Positions 1-14,130 of a DNA stretch of 64,000 nt are shown here, piece after piece. Origin of the DNA: Pseudoscleropodium purum. Taxonomy: Eukaryota; Streptophyta; Bryopsida; Hypnales; Brachytheciaceae. The DNA lies in NCBI GenBank assembly GCA_963969395.1, contig OZ017795.1, positions 32,035,063 to 32,099,062 of the forward strand. Reading direction: 5' to 3'. The position numbers and the translations under genes were made by a program. The notes below the pieces were generated by a model, which was not told where the DNA came from, did not search any database, and was given only the letters and a program-made list of their open reading frames with translations. Every line of letters begins with the position of its first letter. Position 1 is the first letter of the stretch.

Positions 1-484
1 GTAGTCAACCAAAACTGCTCTGACTATCAGATCAATAGGTGCATTCTTTGTTTCTGAAGTGAACAATGAAGTCATTCATTGACTACTTTTTGGACTCAGT
101 CAGCATGATTCTTCTTCTTTGAGGAAATTAGAGTAAGAAACTTTGTATAAAATCTTCTGCAATTGATGCATGAGTGCAAACATGAAAATGTACCTACATG
201 AAAGAAGAAGCGAAAAAAATCCAGGAATGTTCATCAGCAAAAAACCTGCTTCAAAGACTTCTTGTACGCTTCAAAACATCCATTTTAGCTGTAGACAGAA
301 TCATGTCAATACCATGATACACAACATCAATTTAAAGTCCGTGATCAAATAGAGAAGTTCATCAACAAATGAAAACGTGGTCTAAACGTACTAATAAAAT
401 ACTTGATGCAGTATATCAGAAATGAAAACAATACCATCAACTGAAACAGTACCTTCTTCCTGCACGACTAAACCCTAAAAAATA
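1..484. other. AT-rich sequence at window start, with a short coding-like fragment
   Basis: No gene can be supported here. Bases 31-55 match 13838-13862 perfectly in inverted orientation over 25 bases. Both copies can be read in a frame giving the residues ETKNAPID (minus strand here), so the match may mark two fragments of one dispersed coding family. I do not recognise that family. Confidence 0.35.
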
Positions 485-838
485 TGGTAGCTGAACAGGG
501 ACCCATTCCCATCATATAGGCTACACTCTTTCCAATCAACACGAGAAAGTAGGAGATTATTTTACAATGCAGTTGTGGCAAATTATGATTGGTGGCAGTC
601 TTGGTTGATTTTGCAACTAACCTGTGGTTGGAAATAGGAAGACCTATATGACAAGAATAGGTCAAACACAATCTTCAACTAAAAAAATTTAGTAATTAAA
701 TTATGAGAAATAAAATTCTGAAAAAATATGAAATCCTACTAAACCCCATTTCTACAAATGGGAAAATTTTTGCACTCAAAAAACCTTTGCTCTAGATATG
801 TGTAATTGCTTAAGTGGTCAAAAATGGGTTAGCTACCA
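485..838. mobile_element. Stowaway-like non-autonomous element (TA-flanked), copy 1
   Basis: The ends form inverted repeats: TGGTAGCTGA on the left and TTAGCTACCA on the right, and the inner sequences stay similar to the opposite ends of the second copy at 5258-5636. A TA dinucleotide flanks each side (483-484 and 839-840), as in Tc1/mariner-type insertions. There is no coding capacity. It could be a Stowaway-type MITE; the family name is inferred from the TA duplication and the terminal repeats only. Confidence 0.6.
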
Positions 839-840
839 TA

Positions 841-1569
841 GTTGATATATGTGCATACATGTCCACTGTTAAAAACTTTGAAGTACAAATTATATTGGGC
901 AATAGCATAGTTTAGAGTTGCATAAACTCAAAAAAAAGAATAGTGTGACAGCAAGGCTCTCTTTTTACTCTAAGCAAACCCTAACTAATGACATTGTGTA
1001 ATGTAAATGTGGTTTGTAGATAGGATTTGGAAACTCAAATTTCAAATGGGAGAGGCGATGCCATAGTCTTTGTCTAAAGGACACAACCAATAAAAGGTAT
1101 CTTGATCATCACTAGCTACCTTGTGCAAAAAGTAGCTCCAAAGTATTTTTTTAAATCTTTGTCTTAAAACTCAATTGTAAATGGGGTTCAAAACTACAAT
1201 TAAAATTCAAGTGAAGCTCTACTCCTCCTAGCTTTGGCTCTCACAACTTGCAAACAATGAGAAAGGAAAGAGGAATGGCAACCTAAGAGTCTATAAAACC
1301 CGAGCACAACAAGCCATGAGCTTCTAACTTGTACATGAACTCAATGATACCTCACAACATAGACTAACTTGGTACCACTCACCTTTTTCAACCCATGTTC
1401 ATCATCTTTTAAGGTTATTTACCCCACAATCAACATTGCCCCAAATGTGACACCTACATTTGGACCCTAAAGCATCACTTTTTTCCTAGATATTAATTAA
1501 TATAAAATATGTACATAATCAAAACACAAAAATATGTGAGAGCTTTTCACAATTGGTTTTAGATATACT
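841..1569. other. AT-rich intergenic sequence
   Basis: No open frame of note, no RNA gene and no clear repeat was seen in this stretch. Confidence 0.5.
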
Positions 1570-1573
1570 TTAA

Positions 1574-1835
1574 CCTCTACAGGACCAATCTTGTGTTTTA
1601 GGCAACATAACTTTTAGGGGCAGGTGCATGTGAGTAGAGAATTGACTTATTTAGGCTGAATTTTTTTTACAAAGTGTAGACGAGGAATATCTTCCATGAG
1701 TACTAAATTTAATTTAATTTAAGCATACAAGTGAAAAGTTATGATACAAAATGTTGTTTGTTTCTCAACTTGGGCAATCCAAATAGATAAAAAAAAAAAA
1801 TTCAAAAAAAAAATTTGTAATTGTTTCTCTAGATG

Positions 1836-1879
<44 letters not shown>

Positions 1880-2514
1880 AAACTTTGAATCATTCCATTT
1901 TATCAATGAGATGAAAGTTATGAGTCTTAGTTTTGTAGGAAGTTATGCATTCTCTACTTTAAAATAAACTTTGAAGTCCTTTATTTAACTCAATTTTCAA
2001 TATTTTAAAACATAAATAAAACCATAGGATGTAGATTTCTTATTACAACATTGCAACCATTGGGATTGGCATTTTCCAATTCCATACCTAAATTATTAAC
2101 AATTCATTATTTTGAATTGTTCTCTACTTCTTTCTACTTACTATTTTTTTCCTATATGTTGTAGAATTCAAAATGATCTTAAATTTTTTTAAGCATGTAG
2201 CCAACTTGCCTTCAAGAATGAATCCAAAGAGTTGCAACCATTTTGGACATTGTTTCATACAAATAAGACCTTATAAAGTGCAGCTAACTGATTTTTGTAC
2301 GGCCCAAAAAAGGCATTTTGTCAATTCAAACACTAATATCATGCAATCTAGATGGTGGAAATTTTTGAAATTTATTCCACGTCTATTAAAATTAGAGTAC
2401 CGCAAGATAATATGATTGAACATGTTAAAATTTATTTATTTATTTTTAAACATGTATTAGAAATAGTAGTTTTGGAACATCTTTGGTGAAAACACAACCA
2501 AGGAACTTTAGGGG
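1574..2514 (-). mobile_element. TTAA-flanked piggyBac-like non-autonomous element, copy 1 (reverse)
   Basis: TTAA lies directly outside both ends (1570-1573 and 2515-2518). Read on the minus strand it starts CCCCTAAAGTTCC and ends with the complement of CCTCTACAGGACC, matching the ends of the other copies in this window. About 0.94 kb, no intact gene. TTAA target duplication and CCC-starting ends are hallmarks of piggyBac elements. The body contains a poly-A stretch and a TA/GT microsatellite at about 1834-1876. Confidence 0.75.
1834..1876. repeat. TA/GT microsatellite
   Basis: A run of alternating TA dinucleotides passes directly into about 14 GT dinucleotides. It lies inside the TTAA-flanked element at 1574-2514. 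Confidence 0.9.
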
Positions 2515-2587
2515 TTAAAATAATACTTTAAAAATTCATAACTCATTTTTACACAATGCTCAAATAATGCATGCTAAAGTATGTTAA

Positions 2588-3510
2588 CCCCTAAAGTTCC
2601 TTGACTATGTTTTTGCTAAAAATGCTCCCAAACTACCATTTCTTATACAAGTTTCAAAATTTAGAATAAAATAAAATTGGACACATGTAACCATAGGATC
2701 TTGTGGTAAACTAGTTTGAAAAGATATGGTAAAAATTTCAGAAATTTCCACCGTGTAGATTGCAAGATATTAGCATTTGAAGTGACAAAAATCATTTTTT
2801 TGTCCCTGCGAAAAACCGGGCAGCTGAACTTCACAAGGTCACATTTGTATGAAAAAATGTTCAAAATGATTTCAACTCTTTGGATTCATTTTTCAAATCA
2901 TGTTGGCTACATGCTTGAAATTTTTTAGATCATTTGAAGTTGTACAACATATAGGAAAAAAATAGTAAGTAGAAAAATGTAAAGAATGGTTCAAAATACT
3001 AAATTATTAACAATTTATTTATGGAAATAAAAAATGCCAATCCAATGGTTGTAATGTTGTAATAAAAAATCTTCACCTAATATTTTTAATTTTTTTTCAA
3101 AAATATTGAAAATTGAGTTCAATGAAGGACTTGAAAGTTTATTTTGGGATAGAGAATCCATAACTGCCCGCAAACTAAAACACCTCATAACTTTTGACTC
3201 ATTGATCAAAATGGAATGATTCAAAGCTTTTAATGTTTAGATAAATCTAGAAAATCAATTTCAAATCTTTTTTTGGAAAAAAATGATTTTTTCAAATCTG
3301 CCCGGACTGCTAGAGTTGAAAAACAAACTACATATTAGGCTATAACTTTTGACTCATATTTTCAAATGTCTTGAAATTTAGTGCACATAAAAGATATTCC
3401 TCGTCTACACCTTTTATCAAAAATTTGGGCCAAAATATGGAAATCTCTAGTCACATGCACCTGCCTAAAATTTATATATTGCCAAAAAACGCAATTTGGT
3501 CCTTTAGGGG
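2588..3510 (+). mobile_element. TTAA-flanked piggyBac-like non-autonomous element, copy 2 (forward)
   Basis: TTAA flanks both ends (2584-2587 and 3511-3514). The left end reads CCCCTAAAGTTCC and the right end GGTCCTTTAGGGG. It is similar along its length to the reverse copy at 1574-2514, which lies only 73 bases away, so the two form a large inverted repeat. The short open frames inside are shared between copies by common descent and do not look like real genes. Confidence 0.78.
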
Positions 3511-3514
3511 TTAA

Positions 3515-5255
3515 TCTACCTCTCTTTTATGTCTAAAAATAGTACTAATTAAATATGCTCTATTGTAATTAGTGACAATAATAGATTGTCAATATACTTT
3601 ATAATTGATATGAATGTTCCATGCAAAGGAATCACTACAAAAGAACCCTTTTATGGTTACCATAGAGTGAATGAATGCTCTAATCATCAACTGTATTTGG
3701 ATTATTTTAACAAAGCACTATTGCTACTCTAAGTGTGTGACTGTCAACTATAATTCACAAATTCATTTTTATATTATAACCAAAATTATGCCACTTCTAA
3801 AATGTGATATTAGTAATATAATTTTGAAAAGAAGTTCGACCAATTGTTAAAAGAAATTCTCTCATTGTTGCATTTATAAATATTTACTGCAAAAGAATTT
3901 TAAAGGGTTCTCACCACCATAATGAAACTTTTAAAAGCAAGATCCCACTAGGGTAATGTGGGCACCCCTAAAACCTCGACTTTTTGTTTTTGTACCTGTA
4001 GTAATTAATGTTACTAATGGATATTTTGTTAAAATAGTGGTATTTCACAAACTTGACCTTTTTTTGTTTACACTACAAGGTCTAAAATGTATACTGGTCC
4101 TAGACTTTAGACTTTATAATCTAGAATCTATACCAATCCTAAAAAATGTATGAAAAAAAGCATATAGAATATGCCATTTTAATGAAATATTTTTATTATT
4201 ATTAAACTAGTCCAGTTTTCATAGTTTATTGTTGGCAAGTGGAAGGAGGTTCTAACACACCAAAGAATGTGATATTTGGATACAATATGCAGAAGTTATG
4301 AAACTTGGTCTAAGTTTGTTTTATAGAGTTTCTAAAATCATTTCTTCAACATACATACATATTGATTTTAGAGATGTACACAAAAGTGGTGATAGTGGTT
4401 TTAAAACAAGATGTGATTTGGAGTGCATCCACCTCAATGCTCCTAGTTTTCCTCATGAGGTGAAAGTTGCAAATTTTTTCTTTTTATCTACCATTCATGA
4501 TCAAATTTAGAACATTTGAATTTATATTGGGGATCTAATATTCCCAACAAACGAACTACGTGAGAGAGAGGGCAAGGAATACAAAATTATTGAACCAACT
4601 TCAAAAATAGAGGACCATAGGATTTTTAATTTATTCCAAATTTGGTTTTGTGAAAATAAAATTCCAACAAGAAAAGCTAGACCATTACAGTTATCATACG
4701 TGAAGGTCTGATTGGGCACTTGAGTGTCAAAATTGAATTTCCACATCAGATTCTTAGGGGGGGTCACATCAACTCAGGCCATCCACAAGATGACATGTGG
4801 CACTTTTTTATTTTACAAAAATGACTTAATTTCTACCAAATCTGACCTTCGAATAGGGTAGCTTAGTACTCCTGTAAACTACTCTCCCAAATCCCCTGAA
4901 AACACCTGGTTCAATGAACCTTGTTCAGTTGACATTTATTTTTGTCTTATCATAAGTATTTTAAAAAGATGTTTTGGGTCCGAAGGTGGCATAATTTGAT
5001 ACTATTAGAAATGTTTTTGTTTTTTGTTTTCTTTAAACTGGAATACTGTTAGAAATGTTCAGTTTTATAAAAAGCAGATAGTATCATTCCTCACAAGTCA
5101 AGATCCACAGTTGAATTTGATGATAAGTTATGTGATAGCTGGTGATTCCAGTTCCACTCAATGTACTTTTGTTTATCAAAATCAGAAAGTTTAAGTTAAG
5201 TTCTTATAAGTTATGTTCAATTTTAGGAATTTTGGAAGCAACCTAACATTTCTAG
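3515..5255. other. AT-rich intergenic sequence
   Basis: Several open frames of 60-80 codons occur by chance in both strands. None has recognisable domains or gene-like codon use. No RNA gene or repeat boundary was identified. Confidence 0.5.
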
Positions 5256-5257
5256 TA

Positions 5258-5636
5258 TGGTAGCCAACCCATTTTTGACCACTTAAGCAATTTTGCATAT
5301 CTGGAGTAGAGGTTTCTTGAGTGCAGGAATTTTCCCATGTGTAGAATCAGGGTTTAGAAGAATTTCGTATTTTTTTCAGAATTTTATTTCTTAGAATTTT
5401 ATTATTACAAAGTTTTTAGTTGAAGATTTTGTTCAACCTATTCTCGTCATGTAGGCCTTCCTATTTCCAACCATAGGTTGATTTTAAAATAAGCAAAGAC
5501 TACAACAAATCATAATGCACCATGGCTGCATTGTAAATTGTGCCATAAATAATCTCATGTTTTTCTCCTGCTAATTGGAAAGAGTGTCGCCTATATGACA
5601 AGAATGGGTCCCTGGTTGAAAATGGGTCAGCTACCA
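5258..5636. mobile_element. Stowaway-like non-autonomous element (TA-flanked), copy 2
   Basis: Inverted relative to the copy at 485-838 and similar over the whole length. The ends read TGGTAGCCAACC and GGTCAGCTACCA, with TA outside each (5256-5257 and 5637-5638). It is slightly longer than copy 1 because of small insertions. No coding capacity. Confidence 0.6.
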
Positions 5637-5638
5637 TA

Positions 5639-7676
5639 GGTATGATTCTGTTGCTGGGATGCCATTACTTGAGTTATATAACAATGCCTGCATCATGTTG
5701 CGACAGATAATAACTATGGTGAAAACACCCCTTTAAGTTCCCTCACCCCACCCCCCCAAACCCATCAAAAAAACAATTTATTATAACTGAAGGCACCTTT
5801 TTCAAGGAATTTTTTTTATAATATTAGTAATTGAAAATCATACATTCTAAAAATTATTATTATTTTTGGATAAGACATGTAATTACTATGAATTTTCAAA
5901 GGAGAAGCTCCCTAGCTAGGCCATTGAATTTATTACATAGTTTAGTCATAAAATTGAAATCTAAAGATTCATTGATCAATCAATTGTAGTTCAATATGGA
6001 AATGGTTTAATTGCACTTTAGGGGGCACTTTCAGTTGAGGTCTATTTGTCAAGAATGGGCATTTTTGGATGTTTTCACCTTAAATTACAAAATATGAAAG
6101 GGAGGAGAGGAAAATGTTTTTAGTCCCTTGAAACTTATGTCACTTGGACTAAACAGACCCATGACTGTAGTTGAATTTCAAAACTTTTGTTGTATATGTT
6201 TTATTTCTCCAATGTCTAGGATGTAATTTTTTAATTTTAATTTTCAGAATATGTCTTCTAATATTCATAAACTTTTCAAACAGTTTTGCCTAAAATTGAA
6301 ATTGTTGTGAATTGTTGAAGAAAAAGTAAATAAAATTCATATTCAATAGAAATTCAACATAGATGTAAAGTGTAGTCTTAAATATTGTAGTGTAAGTCCA
6401 AATGTTGTACCATTCTATATTTAGAAATGTGGAAATAGAAATTCAACTAAAAATCTCATAAGATATTATTTTATAGATTTTTTCAAGATTTTAAAGTGAA
6501 GTAGAAACTAAACTTGGAAATCTTCATTTTGTTAGGTTTGTTTTAAAGTAAAATGAACCATTTTGAAAATAAAAATCAAGTTTGAAGAAAAAACAAACAA
6601 AAATGCTAAAACATTTTATGTAACTTCCAATTTTTTTAATAATATACTATAAAAGATTTTTTTTTAAACAATATAACTAGATCTATGATATGCATATTCT
6701 AATAATAAAGTTGTGTACAAAATCTAGATGAAAACTTGCATTTCTTTAGTACCGTACTAATGTAACTTACTAGCAATCTCCAAACTTAGGTGCAATTTTG
6801 ACATTATCTCCAATGAATAAAAAGAACATTGCCAAAAGTTATCCTACAAACTAAATGTAACATGCAAAAATATAGATATTCATAATCTAAAAACTCATTG
6901 TGATACTTCCTATAATTGTGTCTTTTCTAACATTGTTGGAAAAACAATTCTTAGATGATTAATTGAGGAGTGCTTTACAATTAAGGCCAAGCCAAAAGTA
7001 ATAATAATATCTCAACACTCTTGTTTCCTAAGAGCTTAGAAGTGGGCATAAGAGCTTTACCCTATAGTTTAAGAATAAGAGAGTTATAAATGACTTAGCA
7101 GTTCCTTGGCATATATAAGTAGGAAAATATTGGTGGCCACAAATTCATTAATTAATATCTTTAGTCTAATCATCAAAGAATTGATGTTGGACCTAAGAGC
7201 ATAGTTACTACTAAAATGTAATCTCATTGTAGCAATTAATTGTTGAAGTATGAATTATTATATTGCAAATTCTTTTTTCTTGTTCTACTAGACCTTTACT
7301 TTAAGGTTTGAGACCAACTTGTAAATCATTATTTCAACCCTTTAAAGATAATAAGATCCAATCTAGACTTCATTGTTTATTTTAGCAATTTTGAAGAGTT
7401 AATATTAAAAAAATTATTTTTTCAAGGAGATTTTATTTTAAACCGAGGCATGAATTGCTCTTCATTCAACCTAATGATATTGATTTTTTTCCTTTCTGAT
7501 TATGTTTTTCAAAATATGCTAAAACAGAATGGTTTATATATAGCATTTAAATTATGCTTTCTACAATATGATCAATTAAATTTATTTATTTTCATAATTG
7601 CGAATCTTTCATCCTTGAAGGGCTAATTGTGTCTTAGACTAGAGTTTAAATCCAATTTGCATTATTGGAGACTCCA
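5639..7676. other. AT-rich intergenic sequence
   Basis: No gene, RNA gene or clear element boundary was found. A short C-rich run occurs near 5740-5762. Confidence 0.5.
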
Positions 7677-8611
7677 ACATCCTACAAACTCAGACCAACT
7701 ATTTGGCCTACCCTAAACCTCATCACTTAGGCTTAAGGCTTAGTTAGATTAAGTAATCAACTCATAATCAATTGTTTAGTGTCACAAAGGTGCATCTTGA
7801 CTAAAGTAAGCCTACCTAATCTCGTGTAGCATCCAAAGATGTCACCTAGATGGTATTTCCATTACAACAATCTTAGCAACCTTTTAACATTATGACAATG
7901 CATTTGGAAAGGAAACACGTCAACTTGTGATTTAGCATGGTGTCACCTTCAAGGTATTCCCAACAAACTTTGAAAAAATCACAAAAATTCATTTCATGTT
8001 GAAATGCCTTGATTCTACTTACAAATGGCTTCTCTCAACCTTCTTAATACCTGAAAAATACATGAGTTCACAAATAGCTTCTCCAAGGTACCTAGATAGC
8101 AAATTTGCTTGGTAATAGATATGTTTGAACCCTAACATCCTACAAACTTAGACCAACTATTTGGCATCCCTAAGCCTCACCACTAATCATTAAGTGTAAG
8201 ACTCGGTTAGCGAGTAATCAACCAATAATCAATTGTTTAGTATTTAGGACATGCACATTAAATAAGATAAGCATGCTTAATTCCATCTCCCATCTAATCA
8301 CATCACCTATAAAATATTGCCATTACCACAATCTTAGTAATCCTTTAGTATCGTGACAATGCACATGTAGAGCGGCCACATGACTCTGTGGTTTACCACA
8401 TGTCTATCCATGCTTTACCAATCTAATTTAGTCCCAACAAATTTTGAAAATTCATACTGTAGAGAATCCATTTCTTATCAGAATGTCTTGATTCCACTTG
8501 CTAATTATGGCTCCTTTCAACCTTCTCAATCTTTTGAAAAATGCATGAATTGACAAATAGCTTCTCCGCAGTACCCAAATAGAAAATTTGCTTGACAATA
8601 GACACATTATT
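7677..8611. repeat. Diverged tandem duplication, two units of about 460-475 bases
   Basis: Unit 1 (about 7677-8133) and unit 2 (about 8138-8611) follow each other directly. Both begin with CATCCTACAAACT, carry AATCAATTGTTTAGT in the same place, and end with a segment containing AATAGCTTCTCC. They differ by many substitutions and small indels, so the duplication is old. No coding frame is conserved between units. Confidence 0.75.
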
Positions 8612-10617
8612 GTTGAAATGAATACCACGTGTACATTTCATGTCGTAATTTTGGGTGCACAAACGGCTTTGGTCATTGCCACTGACTTCAAAATGGGTTC
8701 AGGATAATTCAACAAATATTAATTTTAGGACAATTTTTGTTGAATTCACACTAAGGGCATGGAAAAAACTTAAGTAGAAACCAAGCAAAATTTAGCCAGT
8801 TTTGGGATCGCTGGTCATGGTTGGCTTGTGGTTTGTATGATTGGCGACAAATATGAGCTCAACTGTTTGTATGATTTCGTTGTGATTGTGTTTCTTATGG
8901 CAATCATTTAAGTTAAGTTATTAGTGCAGTCCATTTGTCGTAATTACGACGGAAAGCAAATTAAAGTCATGATAAGCTTAATAATAAGAAGAGAGAATGA
9001 AACCTGAGTTCACAAGAGGTTCATAAGTAGACATTCAAGACACTCTCCAAAGTTCAGGAGCTTCGAAATCTCAACTTACTTTAAGTTATTGGGGTGTAAG
9101 CTTAAGTTAAGTTAAAGTTAAAAGTTTATAGCATGAAATCCAACATCAGTCAGCAGCCAATTTGGTGAGTCAAAGTTTCAAACTGACCAGCGCCATAATT
9201 AAGCTTTTGTGCGTGAATTTACTGCTAAATTCACATCCACATCATTCTGCCGGTCGAAAGGAGATGAACATCGCAGTCTAATAATTATTGGAGGCATGTC
9301 AGCACCTATGGCAACTTATGTGACAAATCATCAATTAACTTATTATACCCTATCCTCACTGTTGGATGAAATTAGTCATGAAATGCATCCGACCATGGGT
9401 TTTATGTCTTTAATATTGTTAACCTTTGATGACTCAAGTGATCATTTTTTGGTTGCTGCTCCTCATTTTGGAGCTGCCCACACTTAAGATTTGAGGGTCT
9501 TTTTTTTTCTATGAAAATTGTTTTTACGAAATAGACTTTGTTAAGAATCTTATGGCGGTAGTTTCGTTGAATTATGAATTAAACTCCACCTTGTGGAATT
9601 TTTTTAAGGTTGAGATGTGCAATGGAGTTTACAACTCATTTTTTTTTTTTTTTTTCTTTTTTTGGAGGGGGGGCATTTTTGAGCGTGGATTGGAAAATTA
9701 GCCAACCAATGCCATTGTTGCTTGTCTCAAAAAGGGTAGATCCAAGGAGCTTAAGGAGAAGACAAGTGTGCCCATTCTTGTTTTTCTTACAAATACTACT
9801 TTTATTTCAATGCCTGACGTGGGTTATAGGCTCCACCCCAAATTGCAAAATGACTAAGAATGTTGTGAACTTTTAAATCAACATTCCCAAGTAACTCATC
9901 TTTCATTGAGCAAAAAAAAGTCATCATTTCAAAATATTCTCACTTAGATATGCTCCATTAAAGTGTGTTGTCCTATTTTTCCATTGACCCAAACAAAACT
10001 TCAAACTTAAATATCTACTACATTGTGCAACCAAATAATCCAAATTTTTTTTTAATTGCTTGCTCTCACTTTCATTATGAACTACAAGATCCTACAAGTT
10101 ACATTCTATTGGATCTTAAGAAAAAATGAACAAATAAATTGCTCAAGTGTGTGGTAGTTTTTGCCCATTTTAAAAGTACACATTCCTTAGGCCATTAAGG
10201 GACAACTAATGCATGGGCCCTTTTGTTCTCCTAGAATGTGGGAGCCTCCAATGTTGCAACTTTCCAATCCACTGAAATTACTGACATGGCACTTGTATTC
10301 AATGAGTTTGTATATAGTATTCTAAACAATATTATTGACTTTATGTGTTCATAAATCTAAACACCCACTAGTTTGTTTACAAACTTCGCTAGCAATATAC
10401 AACTAGGCAAGTAGTTTACAATTGGATAAACAGTGTCTTCTTTCAGATTAAACTATATTGACTTTGATGCATCTAGAGAGGGACAACCAATACTTTGATG
10501 CAAGAGAAAATGATTTAGGCTAGTTAATAATGTTATGTAGATACCCCTTACATACATTTTGATAAATATGAGCTTTTGTTTTGTTCATATTCAATATTAA
10601 ATCTTAATTGTATAGTC
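8612..10617. other. AT-rich intergenic sequence with weak open frames
   Basis: Open frames of about 90 codons at 9209-9487 and 9610-9876 were inspected. Neither shows a known domain, and the second runs through a poly-T tract. I do not support a gene here. Confidence 0.45.
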
Positions 10618-10621
10618 TTAA

Positions 10622-11529
10622 CCCCTAAAGGTCCAAGACTATGTTTTCACCAAAAATACTCCAAAACTACTATTTCTAACACAAGTACCAAGTTTTAGAA
10701 AGGAAATATTTTTGGACATATGTAACCATGAGATCATGTAGTGAGCTAGTTTGAAAAGATGTCGAAAAAATTTCAAAAATTTCCACCTTGTAGATTACAA
10801 GATATTAGCGTTTGAATTGACAAGAATCCTTTGGGAGGCCCTACTAAAAACCACGCAACTGCACTTCATTAGATCACATTTGTATGAAAAAATGTGCAAA
10901 ATGGTGGTAATTCTTTGGATTCATTCTTCAAAGCAATTTGGCTACATGCTTAAAATTTTTTAGAACATTTGGAATTGCACAACTTAATAGGAAAAAATAG
11001 TAAGTAGAAAGAAGTAGAGAATGAATAAAAACACTAAATTGTTAAGATTTAATTATGGAATTGAAAAATGACAACCCTAATGATTGTAATATATTAATAA
11101 GAAATCTACATCACATGCTTTTATTTTTTTCAAAAAATATTTAAAATTAAGTTAAATAAAAAACTCCAAAGTTTATTTTATAGTAGGAAATCCATAACTA
11201 CCCGCAAACTAGAACACCTCATAACTTTCATCTCATAAATCAAAATGGAATGATTCAAAGCTTTCCATGTATATATAAATCTATAAATTCAATTTTAAAA
11301 TTTTAATTTAAAAGAAATTCTGGGTTGCTTGTTGAACATTGCAAATTACATATCATGCAATAGATTTTTGACCATATAATCAAAAGTTATGAAAATTTTG
11401 GGGCCTTAAAGCTACTCTTTGAGAACATATTGTGTGAAAATTTCAAATTAAATAAATAAATATTCCATTTGTAGGGAGCTGCCCCAAATCTCTATGTTGC
11501 CAAAAAAAATGCAATTTGACCTATAGGGG
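10622..11529 (+). mobile_element. TTAA-flanked piggyBac-like non-autonomous element, copy 3
   Basis: TTAA occurs at 10618-10621 and 11530-11533. The left end is CCCCTAAAGGTCC and the right end GACCTATAGGGG. About 0.91 kb and similar throughout to the copies at 2588-3510 and 38140-39061. No intact gene. Confidence 0.78.
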
Positions 11530-11533
11530 TTAA

Positions 11534-14130
11534 AAGATGAATGAACAACTCTACATCATAGTGACATGGTCATCATTTTCCATTTAATATTTATTAAAGT
11601 GTATAAAATGAAAAACATTCCTAGTAATAGACATTTCTTCCCTTCATTAAAATCAAATATGTTTTAAAAATTGAAAGTTATGTAGATACATGTTGGAAGT
11701 CTTTATTTTTTTTCAAAGACGTTCTTAAATTCTAGTGATAACTTTAAGGTCAAATCTCATTTAGATCATATTTTTTGTATATTGACAATTTTTTTTTCTT
11801 GTGATGACAAATGTAGAATTCAATTGATGTGCCACCACTAAAGTATCATAATTTTCATAAGATATTACTAAAGTGGTATGATTGAATCATTTATGTCTAC
11901 CTTGCCATCTACATTTGGGGCTATAATAGTTGCCTATTTGCCTATACAAGAGAAAAGGCCACGTGTTTTCAAGACCAAGGAATAAGACTTAAAAAGTTTG
12001 TTTGGACCCAAAATTATAATTAAACTTATTCAAAATTTTCAAATTATTACAAATTTCAATAAATTTCAAAAACAACTAAAATATAGTAATGAATTGGGTA
12101 ACAATCATACTTGGTAAAAAAATGTAGAATTTCACTATAGGAAAGTATATTTATTGAAGAGGTTGAAGGAGGTGCCTTTATAGGTGAAATTTGTCTAGTG
12201 AAATTTGTTAAATTGCATCCTAAGTTCAAAACCTTCATCCAATCAATATGATAGGGTAGAGAGACCTAATTAATAATTCAAAATATATTAAAAATTTAGT
12301 TTGAAACCTTTGATTAGTCAACATGAATTGTGCAAAAAGCACCAAAGTTATCATTTTTTTAATTAGTTTCATGGGCAATCTTTCAAATCCGAGTAATGAC
12401 CTTTGAGATACGATTGGTGTAGCTCATATTTTTATATAATGAAAATTCCTTTTGTAGTGCTATGGCTAAAATATTCTAACACTCAAGTATCATAATTGAA
12501 GCCACACCTACTTGGGAGTCATTTACTACTCATAATTTTTTGGGAAAATTTCATTTCCCAAACCTCTAAAGTCTCAAGCCTTTGGTCAATTGTCACCAAT
12601 AGTTAATAGAATATTTGTGTCATTAGAAGAGTTTTGGGGGGTCTAGAAGCCTGTTTTGGGCTTGTTCCCCCGATGTTGTTTCTTGCAGCGAGGGGAACGG
12701 CCCGCTGTCAGAATTTGTTTTTCCTAAAAAAAAAAAAAATTCAATGATGTGGTAGGGGCTCGGCCACGTCAGATCACTATGCCAAACTTGTGTCTTACGT
12801 TCACAAGCTGTAATAACTCACAAGCATCCAGAGGCCTTAAAAATCTTCTAATGTATAGTCATCATTTATAACACATTTTTCCTATTCATTTTGAGACAAA
12901 AGTGTCTTAGAAACAATGGTTTTATTTTACAATATTTATTTGTATATACAATAAAATTTTAGAACCTACAAATGCATTTACTTGTACAATAATAAAGTGT
13001 AGAACAACCCAAGCCTACGAAAAACAATTTGAGCATGTTTCCTATTATTATAATATTTAGGACTTTTATTGGATGTAGTTTACTTATTAAAAAGGATTCA
13101 AAACACATACTAGCATGTATATTTTTGTCACTATAATAAGTTGATTGCCTTTGAGAACAATTTATAAAGTCATGACAATTTAGCATAATATAAAATTTTT
13201 GGAAAAAATAAAGGCAACTTCTTCTTATGTTGACAAATACTAACATCTCCTTGGTACTTCCTTTTGTAGTTTAAAATTTTATACATGAAGTAGGTGTTTG
13301 GAATGATCCATTTTTTTTTAAGTGAATCATATTGTAAACTTTGAGTTTAAATGTTGTAATAGAAGTTGAAAAATAAACCACTCAATTGAAAAATATACAA
13401 TGGATAGATGTGATGTGTGAACTGATTACACAATTTATTTAATACTACGGACTTGTCTAATACATTATGTATAAGATAAACATGATATAATTTTTTTTTA
13501 ATAAACCAATGAAGGCAAATCAAGTGTGAAATCTTTAACTAATATAATAAATTTCTTGAATTTTTTTGGAAATACTATACAAGTTAATTTACTTAATGCA
13601 ACAAGTTGAATAGTGTGAGACTTCCCTCACAATAAATTTATATTGAAATTGAATGAATGTGATCTAATGAGTCCAAGCATCCAAATGAAATTTAGATGTG
13701 AAAATTTGATACGGTACATAGAGGTTGCACAAATGTTGTTGAAATTTTGGATAACAACCAAAAAATACAATTTGAAATGCATTTACCCTTAAAAAATACA
13801 CCAAAGCCAAAAAGTGTCTAATGGATGATTTGATTGGAGAAACAAAGAATGCACCTATTGATTCAATAATCCAAGCATTTAGTAACTACCTTGGTCATGG
13901 GGACTGCGTCCTCTAAGGGGTCACTTCCTTTGATCATCAATCTTTGTACTCCATTTGGCAAATCTGCATGATTTCCAAATTAACCCTGTAAGGATGGGTT
14001 GGTCTCCGAAGAATCATCATATTCTAATACCCTGGGAATCAATTGCTTGAGAAAATGGAAAGTATTCATTGGAGGTCAAATTATTATAGAAGATGTTCCC
14101 TTTTCACAACAAAACTCTGAGGATGAATAG
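11534..14130. other. AT-rich intergenic sequence, becoming more GC-rich towards 14 kb
   Basis: No gene was supported. A short GC-richer patch at about 12640-12780 contains a small stem of GTTCCCC and GGGGAAC. At 13838-13862 there is a 25-base inverted match to the window start in a coding-like context. The frame from 13822 runs about 30 codons before a stop; I do not recognise the product. Confidence 0.45.
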